NCBI RefSeq assembly: GCF_042675915.1
Contig: NZ_JBHTKL010000002.1
Span: 124,001 to 188,000, forward strand
Reading direction: 5' to 3'
Source: Thalassobacillus_A hwangdonensis
Lineage (GTDB): Bacteria; Bacillota; Bacilli; Bacillales; Halobacillaceae
Length of the DNA stretch: 64,000 bases
The notes beneath the pieces are model-generated. The model was given only the letters and a program-made list of their open reading frames with translations, was not told where the DNA came from and searched no databases. Of this stretch, positions 1 to 7,509 are shown one piece after another (the stretch's first letter is position 1; the number at the start of each line of letters is the position of its first letter). Both the position numbers and the translations under genes were made by a program.

Positions 1-43
1 TTCCGACAAGACCAGCAAATAAAATCGCAATTTTCTTTTTCAT
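1..43 (-). CDS. Start of a probable ammonium transporter (cut by window edge)
   Basis: Only the first 14 codons are inside the window, reading MKKKIAILFAGLVG, which looks like the start of a signal peptide or first membrane segment. A GAAGGGAT ribosome site lies about ten bases upstream of the ATG. It follows the PII gene closely on the same strand. PII genes are very often co-transcribed with an Amt ammonium channel, and some Amt proteins carry a cleaved leader, so amt is the likely identity. This rests on context, not on residues that define the family. Confidence 0.45.
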   Translation of the reverse strand, partial: MKKKIAILFAGLVG

Positions 44-65
44 AGATACGCATCCCTTCAAATTT

Positions 66-407
66 TTAAATTAACGCCGTTCTTCCTTGTTCGCCAGTAC
101 GAATCCGATAGACTTCTTCAATGGAAGAAACAAAAATCTTCCCGTCACCGACTTGATCGGTACTGCATGTGGAGAGGATGATATCGATGATCGTGTCAGC
201 CTGGTCATTATCGACGACAAGCTCTACTTTCACTTTGGGGTACAGCTTTATCTCGAATTTACTTCCTCTGAAAATTCCTTCCTGTCCTTGCTGTTGGCCA
301 CAACCAGCTACTTCAGAAACCGTCAATCCTCCGATTCCTTCATCATCCAGTCGTTGTCGCAGTGCTTGAAAAGCTTCCGGACGAATAATTGCCTCAATCT
401 TCTTCAT
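66..407 (-). CDS. glnB: PII nitrogen regulatory protein
   Basis: A 113-residue P-II protein, the usual family length, that senses 2-oxoglutarate and ATP/ADP and normally gates an ammonium channel. The T-loop segment GCGQQQGQEGIFRG, the PKVK strand, the B-loop VGDGKIFV and the C-loop RIRTGE are all present. The T-loop tyrosine that is uridylylated in enterobacterial PII (Tyr51) is phenylalanine here (residue 46), so control by uridylylation is not expected. The ATG is preceded by AAGGGGTTGGAG. It is followed after 22 bases by the presumed amt start, and two TnrA/GlnR-like boxes lie upstream, pointing to induction under nitrogen limitation. Confidence 0.93.
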   Translation of the reverse strand: MKKIEAIIRPEAFQALRQRLDDEGIGGLTVSEVAGCGQQQGQEGIFRGSKFEIKLYPKVKVELVVDNDQADTIIDIILSTCSTDQVGDGKIFVSSIEEVYRIRTGEQGRTALI

Positions 408-422
408 TACTCCAACCCCTTA

Positions 423-439
423 TGTTAGGTTTTATAACA
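423..439 (-). promoter_or_regulatory. TnrA/GlnR-like box, gene-proximal
   Basis: TGTTAGGTTTTATAACA matches the Bacillus consensus TGTNA-N7-TNACA exactly. It sits 16 bp upstream of the glnB start, probably at or downstream of the transcription start, a position better suited to repression than activation. Confidence 0.6.
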
Positions 440-495
440 TCATATGTAATATAATAGTGAAAAGTTTCTGAAAAATCAACCTATTTAAAAATTTA

Positions 496-512
496 TGTTA
501 GAAAACCTTACA
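496..512 (-). promoter_or_regulatory. TnrA/GlnR-like box, distal
   Basis: TGTTA-GAAAACC-TTACA is a second exact match to TGTNA-N7-TNACA. It begins 73 bp from the first box, about seven helical turns. A possible -10 element (TATTAT on the minus strand, 451-456) lies between the boxes, so this one is placed where an activator such as TnrA would bind. Confidence 0.6.
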
Positions 513-523
513 TGGCGATTCGT

Positions 524-558
524 AAAAAAAGAAGTATTGCTCCGGAGAACAATACTTC
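524..558 (-). terminator. Intrinsic terminator after the reductase operon
   Basis: Nine-base-pair stem GAAGTATTG/CAATACTTC (531-539 with 550-558), followed on the minus strand by seven T residues. It lies eight bases after the small-subunit stop codon. Confidence 0.85.
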
Positions 559-566
559 ATTATCAC

Positions 567-1604
567 TTAAAGGTCATCGAATCCGTTTTCATCTGATACC
601 TTCGTATATTGTCTTGATTTCTGTTCAAAGAAATCGGATTTACCTTCGTCAACGTCCTGATATACTTTTATCCATCTTAAAGCATTTCCTGTATGCTCAG
701 GGAAGGGCTTTTCTGCGCCGAGCTGTTTGCACCGCTTATTTGCCATGAAATAAATATAGGATTTCAGATCTTCAAACGGAATCCCAGGAAAGGAAGTGCC
801 GATGATGCTTTCTGACCAAAGGATTTCAAGCTCCGCCGCTTTCGAAAACGTCTTTGTTACAAAGTTATGGTAATAGTCCTTGTCCAATTCCGGATGCTCA
901 TTCAATGTCTCTTTGAAAATATTCGCAAACAATGTGACGTGCAGCTGTTCGTCGCGATTGATGTAATTGATCATCGTACTCGTGGACACCATTTTTCCGT
1001 TCCTGGCTAAATTATAGAAGAACGCAAATCCAGTATAGAAAAACAAGCCTTCCAGTACGACATCATATACGATCGATTTCAGGAAGTGATCCAAGGATGG
1101 ATCGCGTACGAAGTCCTCATATCCTTCCGCTATGAAATTGTTCCGTTCCTTGATGATCGGATCATGCTTCCAAAAATCGAAGATCCGTTCCTGCTCCTGC
1201 TGTTCTACTAGGGAAGACAGTACATAAGAGTAGGATTGATTATGGATGACTTCCTGGAAAGCCAGCACCTGCATCAGCGCAGATAGACTGGAGTCCGTCA
1301 GATGATCTGCAATTTTACCGGAATAATCCGTCTGAATCGAATCAAGAAAAGCCAATAATCCTATGATTTTCTTGAATGTATCCTGCTCCATTTCCGATAA
1401 CTGACTCCATTGCTTTAAATCTGTACCCATGTTGATTTCATCGGGCACCCAAAAGTTCGCCAGCATGTTTTTGTACATGGGATATGCCCAGGAGAATCGA
1501 ATATCGTCCCAGTTGAGTACGTTGGAGCTCTTCCCATTTACTATTCCGGTTGATGCGTTAGGAGCATCGTAGTCGATCAGCTTACGTGTTTTCAATGATT
1601 CCAT
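567..1604 (-). CDS. nrdB: Class I ribonucleotide reductase small subunit (R2)
   Basis: A 345-residue diiron-tyrosyl radical subunit that supplies the radical for ribonucleotide reduction in the cytoplasm. The ligand pattern is visible: Asp in FLDSIQTD, ExxH in QEVIHNQSYSY with the radical tyrosine four residues after the histidine, Glu in VLEGLFF, and ExxH in RDEQLHVTLF. The start chosen is the ATG at 1604 because AAGGAGGG overlaps the stop of the large-subunit gene just upstream; the longer reading has no ribosome site. It follows the R1 gene directly in one operon. No nrdI is adjacent, so the Ia or Ib subclass is not settled. It could equally be called nrdF. Confidence 0.92.
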   Translation of the reverse strand: MESLKTRKLIDYDAPNASTGIVNGKSSNVLNWDDIRFSWAYPMYKNMLANFWVPDEINMGTDLKQWSQLSEMEQDTFKKIIGLLAFLDSIQTDYSGKIADHLTDSSLSALMQVLAFQEVIHNQSYSYVLSSLVEQQEQERIFDFWKHDPIIKERNNFIAEGYEDFVRDPSLDHFLKSIVYDVVLEGLFFYTGFAFFYNLARNGKMVSTSTMINYINRDEQLHVTLFANIFKETLNEHPELDKDYYHNFVTKTFSKAAELEILWSESIIGTSFPGIPFEDLKSYIYFMANKRCKQLGAEKPFPEHTGNALRWIKVYQDVDEGKSDFFEQKSRQYTKVSDENGFDDL

Positions 1605-1617
1605 CGTTGAACCCTCC

Positions 1618-3858
1618 TTAAGATGAGCAGCTTTCGCATTCATAGTCCGTGTTTTGTCCAGAGGTCGATCTAGTATAATAAGTCGTCTTCAGCCCGTTTT
1701 TCCATGCGGAGAGATGCAATTCCAACAGCTCTTTGGCTTTGATTGAATTTTTCACGTAAAGATTGAATGAAATCGATTGGTCGATATACTTCTGTCTTAT
1801 TCCATTCGTTTTGATACTTGCGAATTGATCTGTTTCATGAGCAGCTTTGTAGTACCAGAATGTCTCCTCATTCAAATCAGGGGCTGTGACTGGTATTTTA
1901 TAATCCTTTTTCTCTTCGGCGTAAGCCTTTCTGTAAATGGGATCGATACTGGCCGTACTACCTGCAATCAACGATGTGCTCGCATTCGGGGCAATGGCCA
2001 TCAAGTAACCATTCCGCAATCCGTCTGTTTGTACTTGGTCTTTCACACCTTCCCAATCCAACTTTCCTTTCTTAGTCAGCTGCCTTTTTTCGAAGTAAGC
2101 TCCAGTATGCCAATCCGATCCTTCGAACATTGGGTAGGATCCTTTTTCTCTTGCCAGATCGGCGCTCGCTTGTATCGTAAGAAAATTGATGGTTTCATAA
2201 AGTTCCTCGGTAAGCGTGTTCGCTTCATCTGACTCCCATTTGATTTTCTTCTTGGCGAGCAGGTGAGCCCAGCCGAATGTTCCAAGCCCGATTCCGCGGT
2301 ATTTATGATTCGTGACTGTTGCCTGCAATACCGGGATGGTGTTTCCGTCAATGACATTATCCAGCATACGCACCTGGATAGGGATGAGTCGTTTTAGAAT
2401 CTTTTCTTCAGCAGCTCTTCCGAGATTGATGCTGGAAAGGTTGCAGACGACGAAATCACCTGGTCGTTTAACCGAGTAAATCAGACCTTCCGAAGTGAAA
2501 TAATCCTCCTGGATGGTTGCGGATTGATTTTGTGTGATTTCTGTACATAGATTGCTGCAGTAAATCATTCCTGCCTGATTGTTCGGATTCATTCGGTTGA
2601 CTTCATCTCGATAGAACATATACGGGGTTCCCGTCTCTAACTGACTGATCATGATGCGCTTCATGATGTCGATGGCAGGAACGGTATTCCTGGAAAGGAG
2701 AGGGTGGTTCACGCAGGCCTCGTACTTTTCGCGGAAACTGCCATTCCCTTTTTGTTCATCGTAAAAGTCCTCCAGTGAAAATCCCATCACTTTCCTTACT
2801 TCATGGGGATCAAACAAATGCCAGTCTTCTCTGTTTTCCACTGCCTCCATGAATAGATCCGGGATACATACGCCTGTAAAGATATCATGTGTACGCTGCC
2901 GCTCATCGCCATTATTCAATCGGCTGTCCAGGAACGGGAAGATATCTTTGTGCCACACATCGAGGTACACAGCTACCGCACCCTGGCGCTGTCCTAACTG
3001 GTCGACACTGACAGCGGTATTGTTCAACTGTTTCATCCAAGGAAGCACACCTGAAGAAACACCTTTGAACCCTTTAATGTCACTGCCTCTGCTTCTGATT
3101 TTTCCGAGATAGACACCTATCCCGCCGCCGTGCTTGCTGAGCGTAGCGATGGAAGTGTTGCTGTCAAAGATTGATTGCAGGTCATCTTCGACCGTATCGA
3201 TGAAACAGGAGCTTAGCTGCCCGTAAGTTTTACCTGCGTTCGTAAGCGTGGGTGTAGCTACTGTCATATATAGATTACTCAAAGCCCAGTAAGCTTCTTT
3301 GACGAGAGAGATTCTTTTCTCGTCATTCTCTTTTGCCATCAAGGTCATCGCGATGATCATGAAACGTTCTTGTGGAAGCTCCAGTAATGCTTTTTCTTTA
3401 TTTCTGGAAAGATAACGGTCCGTTAACGTTTTCAAACCGATATAGGTGAAAAATGTATCTTTTTCGGGATCTATTACTTTTTCTAACGCTTGCACATCCT
3501 CGGTGGAGTAGGTTTCCAGAAGGAAGGGGCTGTAGATTCCTTCGTTGATCAAACGTTTGATCAACGTGTGAAATCCGGTGTACACGTATGACTGATTCCT
3601 GTTTTTCTTCGTTTCTTCATAAATCTTGGTGCGTAACAAATCCGCTGCTACGAACGTCCAATCTGCCTCCCTCTCATTTATGTAGGACAGTGTTGTAAGT
3701 GTGAGCAGATGAATTTGCTCTTCAAATTCCAGTTCCTCCAAGTTCATGTTCGTCAGTTCCTGTTTAAAGGGCGCTGTATCCAGGGAAGGAAACCTCTTTT
3801 GCTGCACGTCGATCCAATCCGACCACCTTGCTTGAGGTGCTGCTGTCAATGTATTCAC
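1618..3858 (-). CDS. nrdA: Class I ribonucleotide reductase large subunit (R1)
   Basis: A 746-residue catalytic subunit that reduces ribonucleotides to deoxyribonucleotides. Active-site features are present: Cys in QLSSCF and VVCNLSS, the Asn-Cys-Glu set in CSNLCTE, the tyrosine pair in TTYYTRS, and C-terminal redox cysteines in ECESCSS. The N-terminus (ARWSDWIDVQQ onward) does not resemble an ATP-cone, so the usual dATP activity switch seems absent. It also differs clearly from the B. subtilis NrdE sequence as I remember it. Expression is probably lowered by cobalamin through the riboswitch upstream, which would favour a B12-dependent class II enzyme encoded elsewhere. Confidence 0.92.
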   Translation of the reverse strand: MNTLTAAPQARWSDWIDVQQKRFPSLDTAPFKQELTNMNLEELEFEEQIHLLTLTTLSYINEREADWTFVAADLLRTKIYEETKKNRNQSYVYTGFHTLIKRLINEGIYSPFLLETYSTEDVQALEKVIDPEKDTFFTYIGLKTLTDRYLSRNKEKALLELPQERFMIIAMTLMAKENDEKRISLVKEAYWALSNLYMTVATPTLTNAGKTYGQLSSCFIDTVEDDLQSIFDSNTSIATLSKHGGGIGVYLGKIRSRGSDIKGFKGVSSGVLPWMKQLNNTAVSVDQLGQRQGAVAVYLDVWHKDIFPFLDSRLNNGDERQRTHDIFTGVCIPDLFMEAVENREDWHLFDPHEVRKVMGFSLEDFYDEQKGNGSFREKYEACVNHPLLSRNTVPAIDIMKRIMISQLETGTPYMFYRDEVNRMNPNNQAGMIYCSNLCTEITQNQSATIQEDYFTSEGLIYSVKRPGDFVVCNLSSINLGRAAEEKILKRLIPIQVRMLDNVIDGNTIPVLQATVTNHKYRGIGLGTFGWAHLLAKKKIKWESDEANTLTEELYETINFLTIQASADLAREKGSYPMFEGSDWHTGAYFEKRQLTKKGKLDWEGVKDQVQTDGLRNGYLMAIAPNASTSLIAGSTASIDPIYRKAYAEEKKDYKIPVTAPDLNEETFWYYKAAHETDQFASIKTNGIRQKYIDQSISFNLYVKNSIKAKELLELHLSAWKNGLKTTYYTRSTSGQNTDYECESCSS

Positions 3859-3891
3859 AATAAATCACTCCTTGAAATGTTTTTAGGCAAT

Positions 3892-3918
3892 AAAAAAATC
3901 CGCTCCCATTGAGCGGAT
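3892..3918 (-). terminator. Riboswitch-controlled terminator before the R1 gene
   Basis: An eight-base-pair GC-rich stem, GAGCGGAT/ATCCGCTC on the plus strand, is followed on the minus strand by a T run. It lies between the cobalamin aptamer and the R1 gene, 34 bases before the start codon, so transcription must pass it to reach nrdAB. This placement implies control by transcription termination. Confidence 0.8.
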
Positions 3919-3974
3919 GAAACCATGGAATAATAAAGATGAATCGATCATCAAATACAAACGTATTATCCCAT

Positions 3975-4185
3975 CGTTTCACCTTCTCAATCCCCGAAGA
4001 AGTAGAAACTTCCAACGAACAGTGACAGGTCTCCTGACTCACACCTTCATCTACTTCGACCCTTCCCGTACATGTTGTGTACAGTGGTTTGTCGGTTCGG
4101 CGGTGATTACAGTTGCGGGGGCAGTTCCGGATTTGCACCGGCTTCCCTATTAAGCCTATAGGCATCACATGCTCGCTTTACTATA
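3975..4185 (-). promoter_or_regulatory. Cobalamin (B12) riboswitch
   Basis: On the minus strand the leader carries the conserved core pieces GGGAAGCCGGTGCAAATCC, CTGCCCCCGCAACTGTA and the B12 box AGTCAGGAGACCTGTC (4024-4039). These are the hallmarks of the adenosylcobalamin aptamer. The outer limits are approximate. It precedes a terminator and the class I reductase genes. B12 control of nrdAB has been reported in Streptomyces, where a class II reductase takes over when B12 is available. The gene pairing here suggests the same logic. Confidence 0.93.
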
Positions 4186-4335
4186 TATAGATGTTAAATT
4201 CGAAATGATTGATATATATTGTGTCACCTATGATATATCTTTTATTGATAGACTGCAACCGTTATTTTTGAATAGAAGGGTTTTCGCTAAAAGGAGCGAA
4301 TAAGGAAACAGAAGGATGACAAGGAGGAATACGGT

Positions 4336-5016
4336 TTGACGGATAATTTTCAATGGCATAGAGAAGCAGAACGGAAATGGGATGAACGAGCCGATTTCTG
4401 GAATCAGAAAAGTAAAGCAATGTGGGATGAAGGAAGCAGAAAAACGATCATCCCTTTTCTTGAGAAGCATGTAGCAAATGGATCGTCTGTTGCTGATATC
4501 GGCTGTGGCGATGGATACGGTTCCTATAAACTATACAAAGACGGGTATCACGTTACAGGTGTAGATATTTCGACTGAAATGGTCGAGCTTGCAAAAAAGA
4601 GACTCGAAAATGAATCGATGACATTCATTCAGGGGGATTTCGTTGATCTTCCATTTGAAGCGGAGAGCTTTGATGCGGTGATGGCGATCAATTGCATTGA
4701 ATGGACGGAAGTACCCGTACAGGCGCTTAACGAGGTGAAGCGGGTGCTTAAGCCAGGTGGGAAGTTATGTATCGGAATCCTGGGACCGACCGCAATGCCG
4801 AGGACGAACAGTTACCGGAGGGTTTTTGGTGAAGAGGTAATCTGCAATACGATGATGCCTTGGGAATTCGCCTCGATGGCAGAAGAAACAGGCTGGCGGA
4901 TTGTTGATGGACATGGTGTATATAAACGTGAAGTCACGGAACAGCACCTTGAAGACCTCCCGGAAGAACTGAAACAAGCACTGACATTCATGTGGGTATT
5001 CATACTTGAAAAATAA
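4336..5016 (+). CDS. Class I SAM-dependent methyltransferase
   Basis: A 226-residue soluble enzyme with a Rossmann methyltransferase core. Motif I is VADIGCGDGYG near residue 50, followed by the acidic VTGVDIS strand end, an FDAVMAI strand, and VLKPGGKLCIGI as motif III. The substrate cannot be told. The start is TTG at 4336 with AAGGAGG nine bases upstream. It is a single gene, divergent from the reductase operon, with no adjoining pathway genes. Confidence 0.85.
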   Translation: MTDNFQWHREAERKWDERADFWNQKSKAMWDEGSRKTIIPFLEKHVANGSSVADIGCGDGYGSYKLYKDGYHVTGVDISTEMVELAKKRLENESMTFIQGDFVDLPFEAESFDAVMAINCIEWTEVPVQALNEVKRVLKPGGKLCIGILGPTAMPRTNSYRRVFGEEVICNTMMPWEFASMAEETGWRIVDGHGVYKREVTEQHLEDLPEELKQALTFMWVFILEK

Positions 5017-5036
5017 TCGCCCCCGCACATTTGTCT

Positions 5037-5063
5037 GTTTATTCCTGCAGAGGTTAAGGGAAA
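5037..5063 (+). promoter_or_regulatory. Possible SigB promoter
   Basis: GTTTAT, a 15 bp spacer and GGGAAA match the general-stress consensus GTTTAA-N13-15-GGGWAW. It lies 40 bp upstream of a gene of the general-stress flavin-binding family, which supports the call. Confidence 0.45.
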
Positions 5064-5102
5064 CTACCCATATAGTTCATATAATGAAAGGGGTAGTTGA
5101 AG

Positions 5103-5525
5103 TTGAATCAGCAAGAATTGAAAGATAAGATACTTGATGTGTTAAGTGGAAATAAAGTAGGAACACTGGCGACGGTGAAAAATGACAAGCCACACTCCAG
5201 GTTCATGACGTTTTTCAATGACGGGCTCACCATCCATACACCTACAAACAAAAAAACGCACAAAGCGGAAGAAATCGATGCAAATCCATACGTTCATATT
5301 CTGATCGGGTATGAAGGAGAAGGATACGGCGATGCCTACCTTGAAATCGAGGGGAAAGCGACGATCAGAGACGATGCAGAAGTGAAGGAGAAGCTCTGGA
5401 GTGACAGGATGAAACGCTGGTTCGACGGTCCGAACGATCCCGAATATATCGTTTTGGAAATTGCGCCTGAGCAGGTTCGTTTGATGAACGCAGGAGAAGA
5501 TACACCTGAAACATTGGAACTTTAA
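5103..5525 (+). CDS. Pyridoxamine 5'-phosphate oxidase-like general stress protein
   Basis: A 140-residue split-barrel flavin-binding protein of the pyridoxamine-phosphate-oxidase superfamily, the type annotated as general stress protein 26-like. Visible elements are VGTLATVKNDKPHSRFMTF near the N-terminus, a TPTNKKTHKAEEI segment, and a VLEIAPEQVRLM strand at the end. Ligand and reaction are unknown. TTG at 5103 is preferred because AAAGGGG lies nine bases upstream; the in-frame TTG at 5097 is only three bases from it. A SigB-like promoter precedes the gene. Confidence 0.8.
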   Translation: MNQQELKDKILDVLSGNKVGTLATVKNDKPHSRFMTFFNDGLTIHTPTNKKTHKAEEIDANPYVHILIGYEGEGYGDAYLEIEGKATIRDDAEVKEKLWSDRMKRWFDGPNDPEYIVLEIAPEQVRLMNAGEDTPETLEL

Positions 5526-5529
5526 CTAA

Positions 5530-5556
5530 AGAGAGGCTTTTTTGGCCTCTCTTTTT
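5530..5556 (+). terminator. Intrinsic terminator
   Basis: Stem AGAGAGGC/GCCTCTCT with a T-rich loop, followed by TTTTT, just after the stress-protein stop codon. Confidence 0.85.
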
Positions 5557-5570
5557 GTGTGCAGTTTTTT

Positions 5571-5668
5571 TCTGGCGAAAATGAGGACTAATCTGGCGAT
5601 ACTCAGCGTTAATCTGGCGAAAATCTGAATTAACTGGCGATAGTCGCAACTAATCTGGCGAACGTCAA
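5571..5668. repeat. Tandem array A, five 21 bp units with core CTGGCGA
   Basis: Five units begin at 5571, 5592, 5613, 5633 and 5654, spacing 21, 21, 20 and 21. The core TCTGGCGA and a trailing TAA are conserved, while the middle of each unit varies. The array starts right after a terminator and fills the gap to the ArsR gene. I see no coding sense in it. Confidence 0.8.
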
Positions 5669-5703
5669 AATCCAACTAGATTCGACACATCCACCATCCG
5701 CCA

Positions 5704-6012
5704 TCAAGCGTGAAGCGAGTGTTGGATCATTTCGTGAAGCACATTGATCACATGTTCATCATCATGCGAGTAATAAATTGACGTACCTTCCCGGCGTGAC
5801 TTCACCAATCGAAGGTTTTTAAGAAAACGTAACTGGTGGGAGACAGTAGATTGGCGAAGCTCTAATCGGTCGGCGATTTCTGTCACCGGATATTCTTTCT
5901 CGAATAATAAGTTCAATATCCTAATCCTTGTAGGATCGGATAACGCTTTGAATGTCTGGGATACGAGGAATACCGTTTCCTCATCCAATTCATTGGAATG
6001 ATTTTCATCCAT
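5704..6012 (-). CDS. ArsR/SmtB-family metal-sensing repressor
   Basis: A 102-residue winged-helix repressor. The DNA-recognition part is TEIADRLELRQSTVSHQLRFLKNL, with LKALSDPTRIRILNLL before it and an SRREGTSIYYS wing. The C-terminal helix has D/H-rich HDDEHVINVLHEMIQH, resembling the alpha-5 metal site of CzrA/SmtB zinc sensors. The start at 6012 is chosen because CAAGGGGGAA precedes it; longer readings run into the upstream gene. The ATG overlaps the stop of the cation-efflux gene by eight bases, so the two are co-translated and the protein probably represses its own operon until zinc or a similar metal rises. Confidence 0.9.
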   Translation of the reverse strand: MDENHSNELDEETVFLVSQTFKALSDPTRIRILNLLFEKEYPVTEIADRLELRQSTVSHQLRFLKNLRLVKSRREGTSIYYSHDDEHVINVLHEMIQHSLHA

Positions 6013-6916
6013 CTTCTGTTCCCCCTTGTTTATCTTTTTCCAACATCGAACAGTATTCATCTTCATATTCAATCTCAATGGTTATATGATCGAGGTGGAT
6101 GTCTTTGATGATTTCCTTTATCTGTTCTTTTACGTTGCAGACATCATCTTTACCAGCATCTCCGGAAACGACGACGTGAGTGGAAAAAGCGTGATGATCC
6201 CCGTCCAATGACCACATATGGGTATGGTGGGTAGAGATAACACTTTCCAGATTCGTCATTTTTGCGATGATATCCTCCAAATCGATGTTGTCAGGTACAG
6301 CCTCAAGGAAAAGTCGCATCGTTGAAACCAGATTTTTCACTACGTTGTACAGGATGAAGAGCGTAATACCGATGGACGCAATCGGGTCGAGGATCGGCAG
6401 GTCGGCGAAATGCATCACGATACTTACAACCAATACTGCAACCCAGCCTAATACATCTTCCAGCAGGTGCCAGGTCATGACTTTGGAGTTCATTGATGAT
6501 CCTCCTCGCAAACGGAAAACAGCGGCTCCGTTCACGATGATTCCAAGGATGGCAAGAGCGATCATGCCTGATGTATTCGGCTGTTCAGGATTCAACAGAC
6601 GTGGAACGGCTTCTGTCAGGATGAAGACAGAGCCGACAATGAGTACGACACTGTTGATCAAAGCTGCCAGCAGGGAAAACCGTCGATAACCGAAGGAAAA
6701 TGTATCGGATTTACCTTTTTTAGAGTACTTCTCGAGGAACCAGGCTAAACCGAGGGAAAGTGAGTCTCCAAGGTCATGCAGTGCGTCAGAAAGGATCGCC
6801 ATACTATTTGTCAGGATTCCTCCGACGATTTCAATGATCGTAAAGAAAAAATTCAATAGAAAAGCGACTTTGATATTGCCGCTCGTATCGTGATGATGAT
6901 GGTGGTGATGAGACAT
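6005..6916 (-). CDS. czcD: Cation diffusion facilitator metal exporter (CzcD-like)
   Basis: A 303-residue membrane exporter that expels Zn(II), Co(II) or Cd(II) in exchange for protons. It starts with MSHHHHHHHD, a natural run of seven histidines. Six transmembrane segments follow, with the metal-site motif SDALHDLGDSLSLG in the second and an HLLEDVLGW motif in the fifth. The cytoplasmic C-terminal domain has STHHTHMWSLDGDHHAFS. The ATG at 6916 has AAAAGGAGG 9-10 bases upstream; the upstream in-frame start lacks one. It is the first gene of an operon with the ArsR repressor. Confidence 0.93.
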   Translation of the reverse strand: MSHHHHHHHDTSGNIKVAFLLNFFFTIIEIVGGILTNSMAILSDALHDLGDSLSLGLAWFLEKYSKKGKSDTFSFGYRRFSLLAALINSVVLIVGSVFILTEAVPRLLNPEQPNTSGMIALAILGIIVNGAAVFRLRGGSSMNSKVMTWHLLEDVLGWVAVLVVSIVMHFADLPILDPIASIGITLFILYNVVKNLVSTMRLFLEAVPDNIDLEDIIAKMTNLESVISTHHTHMWSLDGDHHAFSTHVVVSGDAGKDDVCNVKEQIKEIIKDIHLDHITIEIEYEDEYCSMLEKDKQGGTEDG

Positions 6917-6947
6917 AGGATTCGACCTCCTTTTCGTTATAATATGT

Positions 6948-6971
6948 ATATATGAATATGTGTGCATATAT
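6948..6971. promoter_or_regulatory. Probable ArsR operator
   Basis: An inverted repeat, ATATATG-N10-CATATAT, lies 32 bp upstream of the exporter start. AT-rich dyads of this form are typical ArsR/SmtB operators, so this is the likely binding site of the repressor encoded in the same operon. Confidence 0.55.
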
Positions 6972-7083
6972 AATGATAAATATGAGAATGTTTTTTGTCA
7001 AAAATATTCTGTCATTCCCTTTTGCAATAGCGATTCGATTCCTATATGCTGTAGATACCTTATTATTCTAGGTAGGTGAAAAG

Positions 7084-7416
7084 ATGTTCAATCGTGAACT
7101 CGTAAAAGGGAGTACTTCATTGCTGGTACTGCACTTGCTCAATGATCGCGACATGTACGGTTATGAACTTGTCAAGCAGATGGACAGCAGGAGCAACCAT
7201 ACCTTTCAGGTGAAAGAGGGTACGCTTTATCCAGCGCTTCATAAACTTGAAAAACAAGGCTACATTGAATTCTATTGGCAGAAACAGGAGAAAGGACCTG
7301 CAAGAAAGTATTACAGAATCACCGATGAAGGGAAAAAGGTTCTGCAAGAGCGTACGAATGAATGGCACCGTTATGTTCAGGTAATGAATCAATTGATTGG
7401 CAGAGATTCTTCATAA
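7084..7416 (+). CDS. PadR-family transcriptional regulator
   Basis: A 110-residue winged-helix protein with the typical PadR pattern: LVLHLLNDRDMYGYELVKQM, then KEGTLYPALHKLEKQGYIE, then GPARKYYRITDEGKKVL. The target is unknown. The nearest partner gene on the same strand is a small hypothetical 270 bases away, so it may act elsewhere. The GTAGGTG ribosome site supports the ATG. Confidence 0.9.
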   Translation: MFNRELVKGSTSLLVLHLLNDRDMYGYELVKQMDSRSNHTFQVKEGTLYPALHKLEKQGYIEFYWQKQEKGPARKYYRITDEGKKVLQERTNEWHRYVQVMNQLIGRDSS

Positions 7417-7509
7417 ATCAAGCAAAGCGCTCGATCAATCCTTGAGCAATCATTCCAATAAACAGCTCCAGTAGACTGAAAAAATTTTGTCTATATACAT
7501 AAAAATACT

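Noticed and set aside
3764..4168. 134-codon open frame on the minus strand across the R1 leader
   Set aside because: It runs through the cobalamin riboswitch and terminator, has no ribosome site, and its sequence is explained by the conserved RNA.
5365..5649. Minus-strand frame through array A
   Set aside because: The translated repeats have no protein-like conservation and the frame also covers a terminator.
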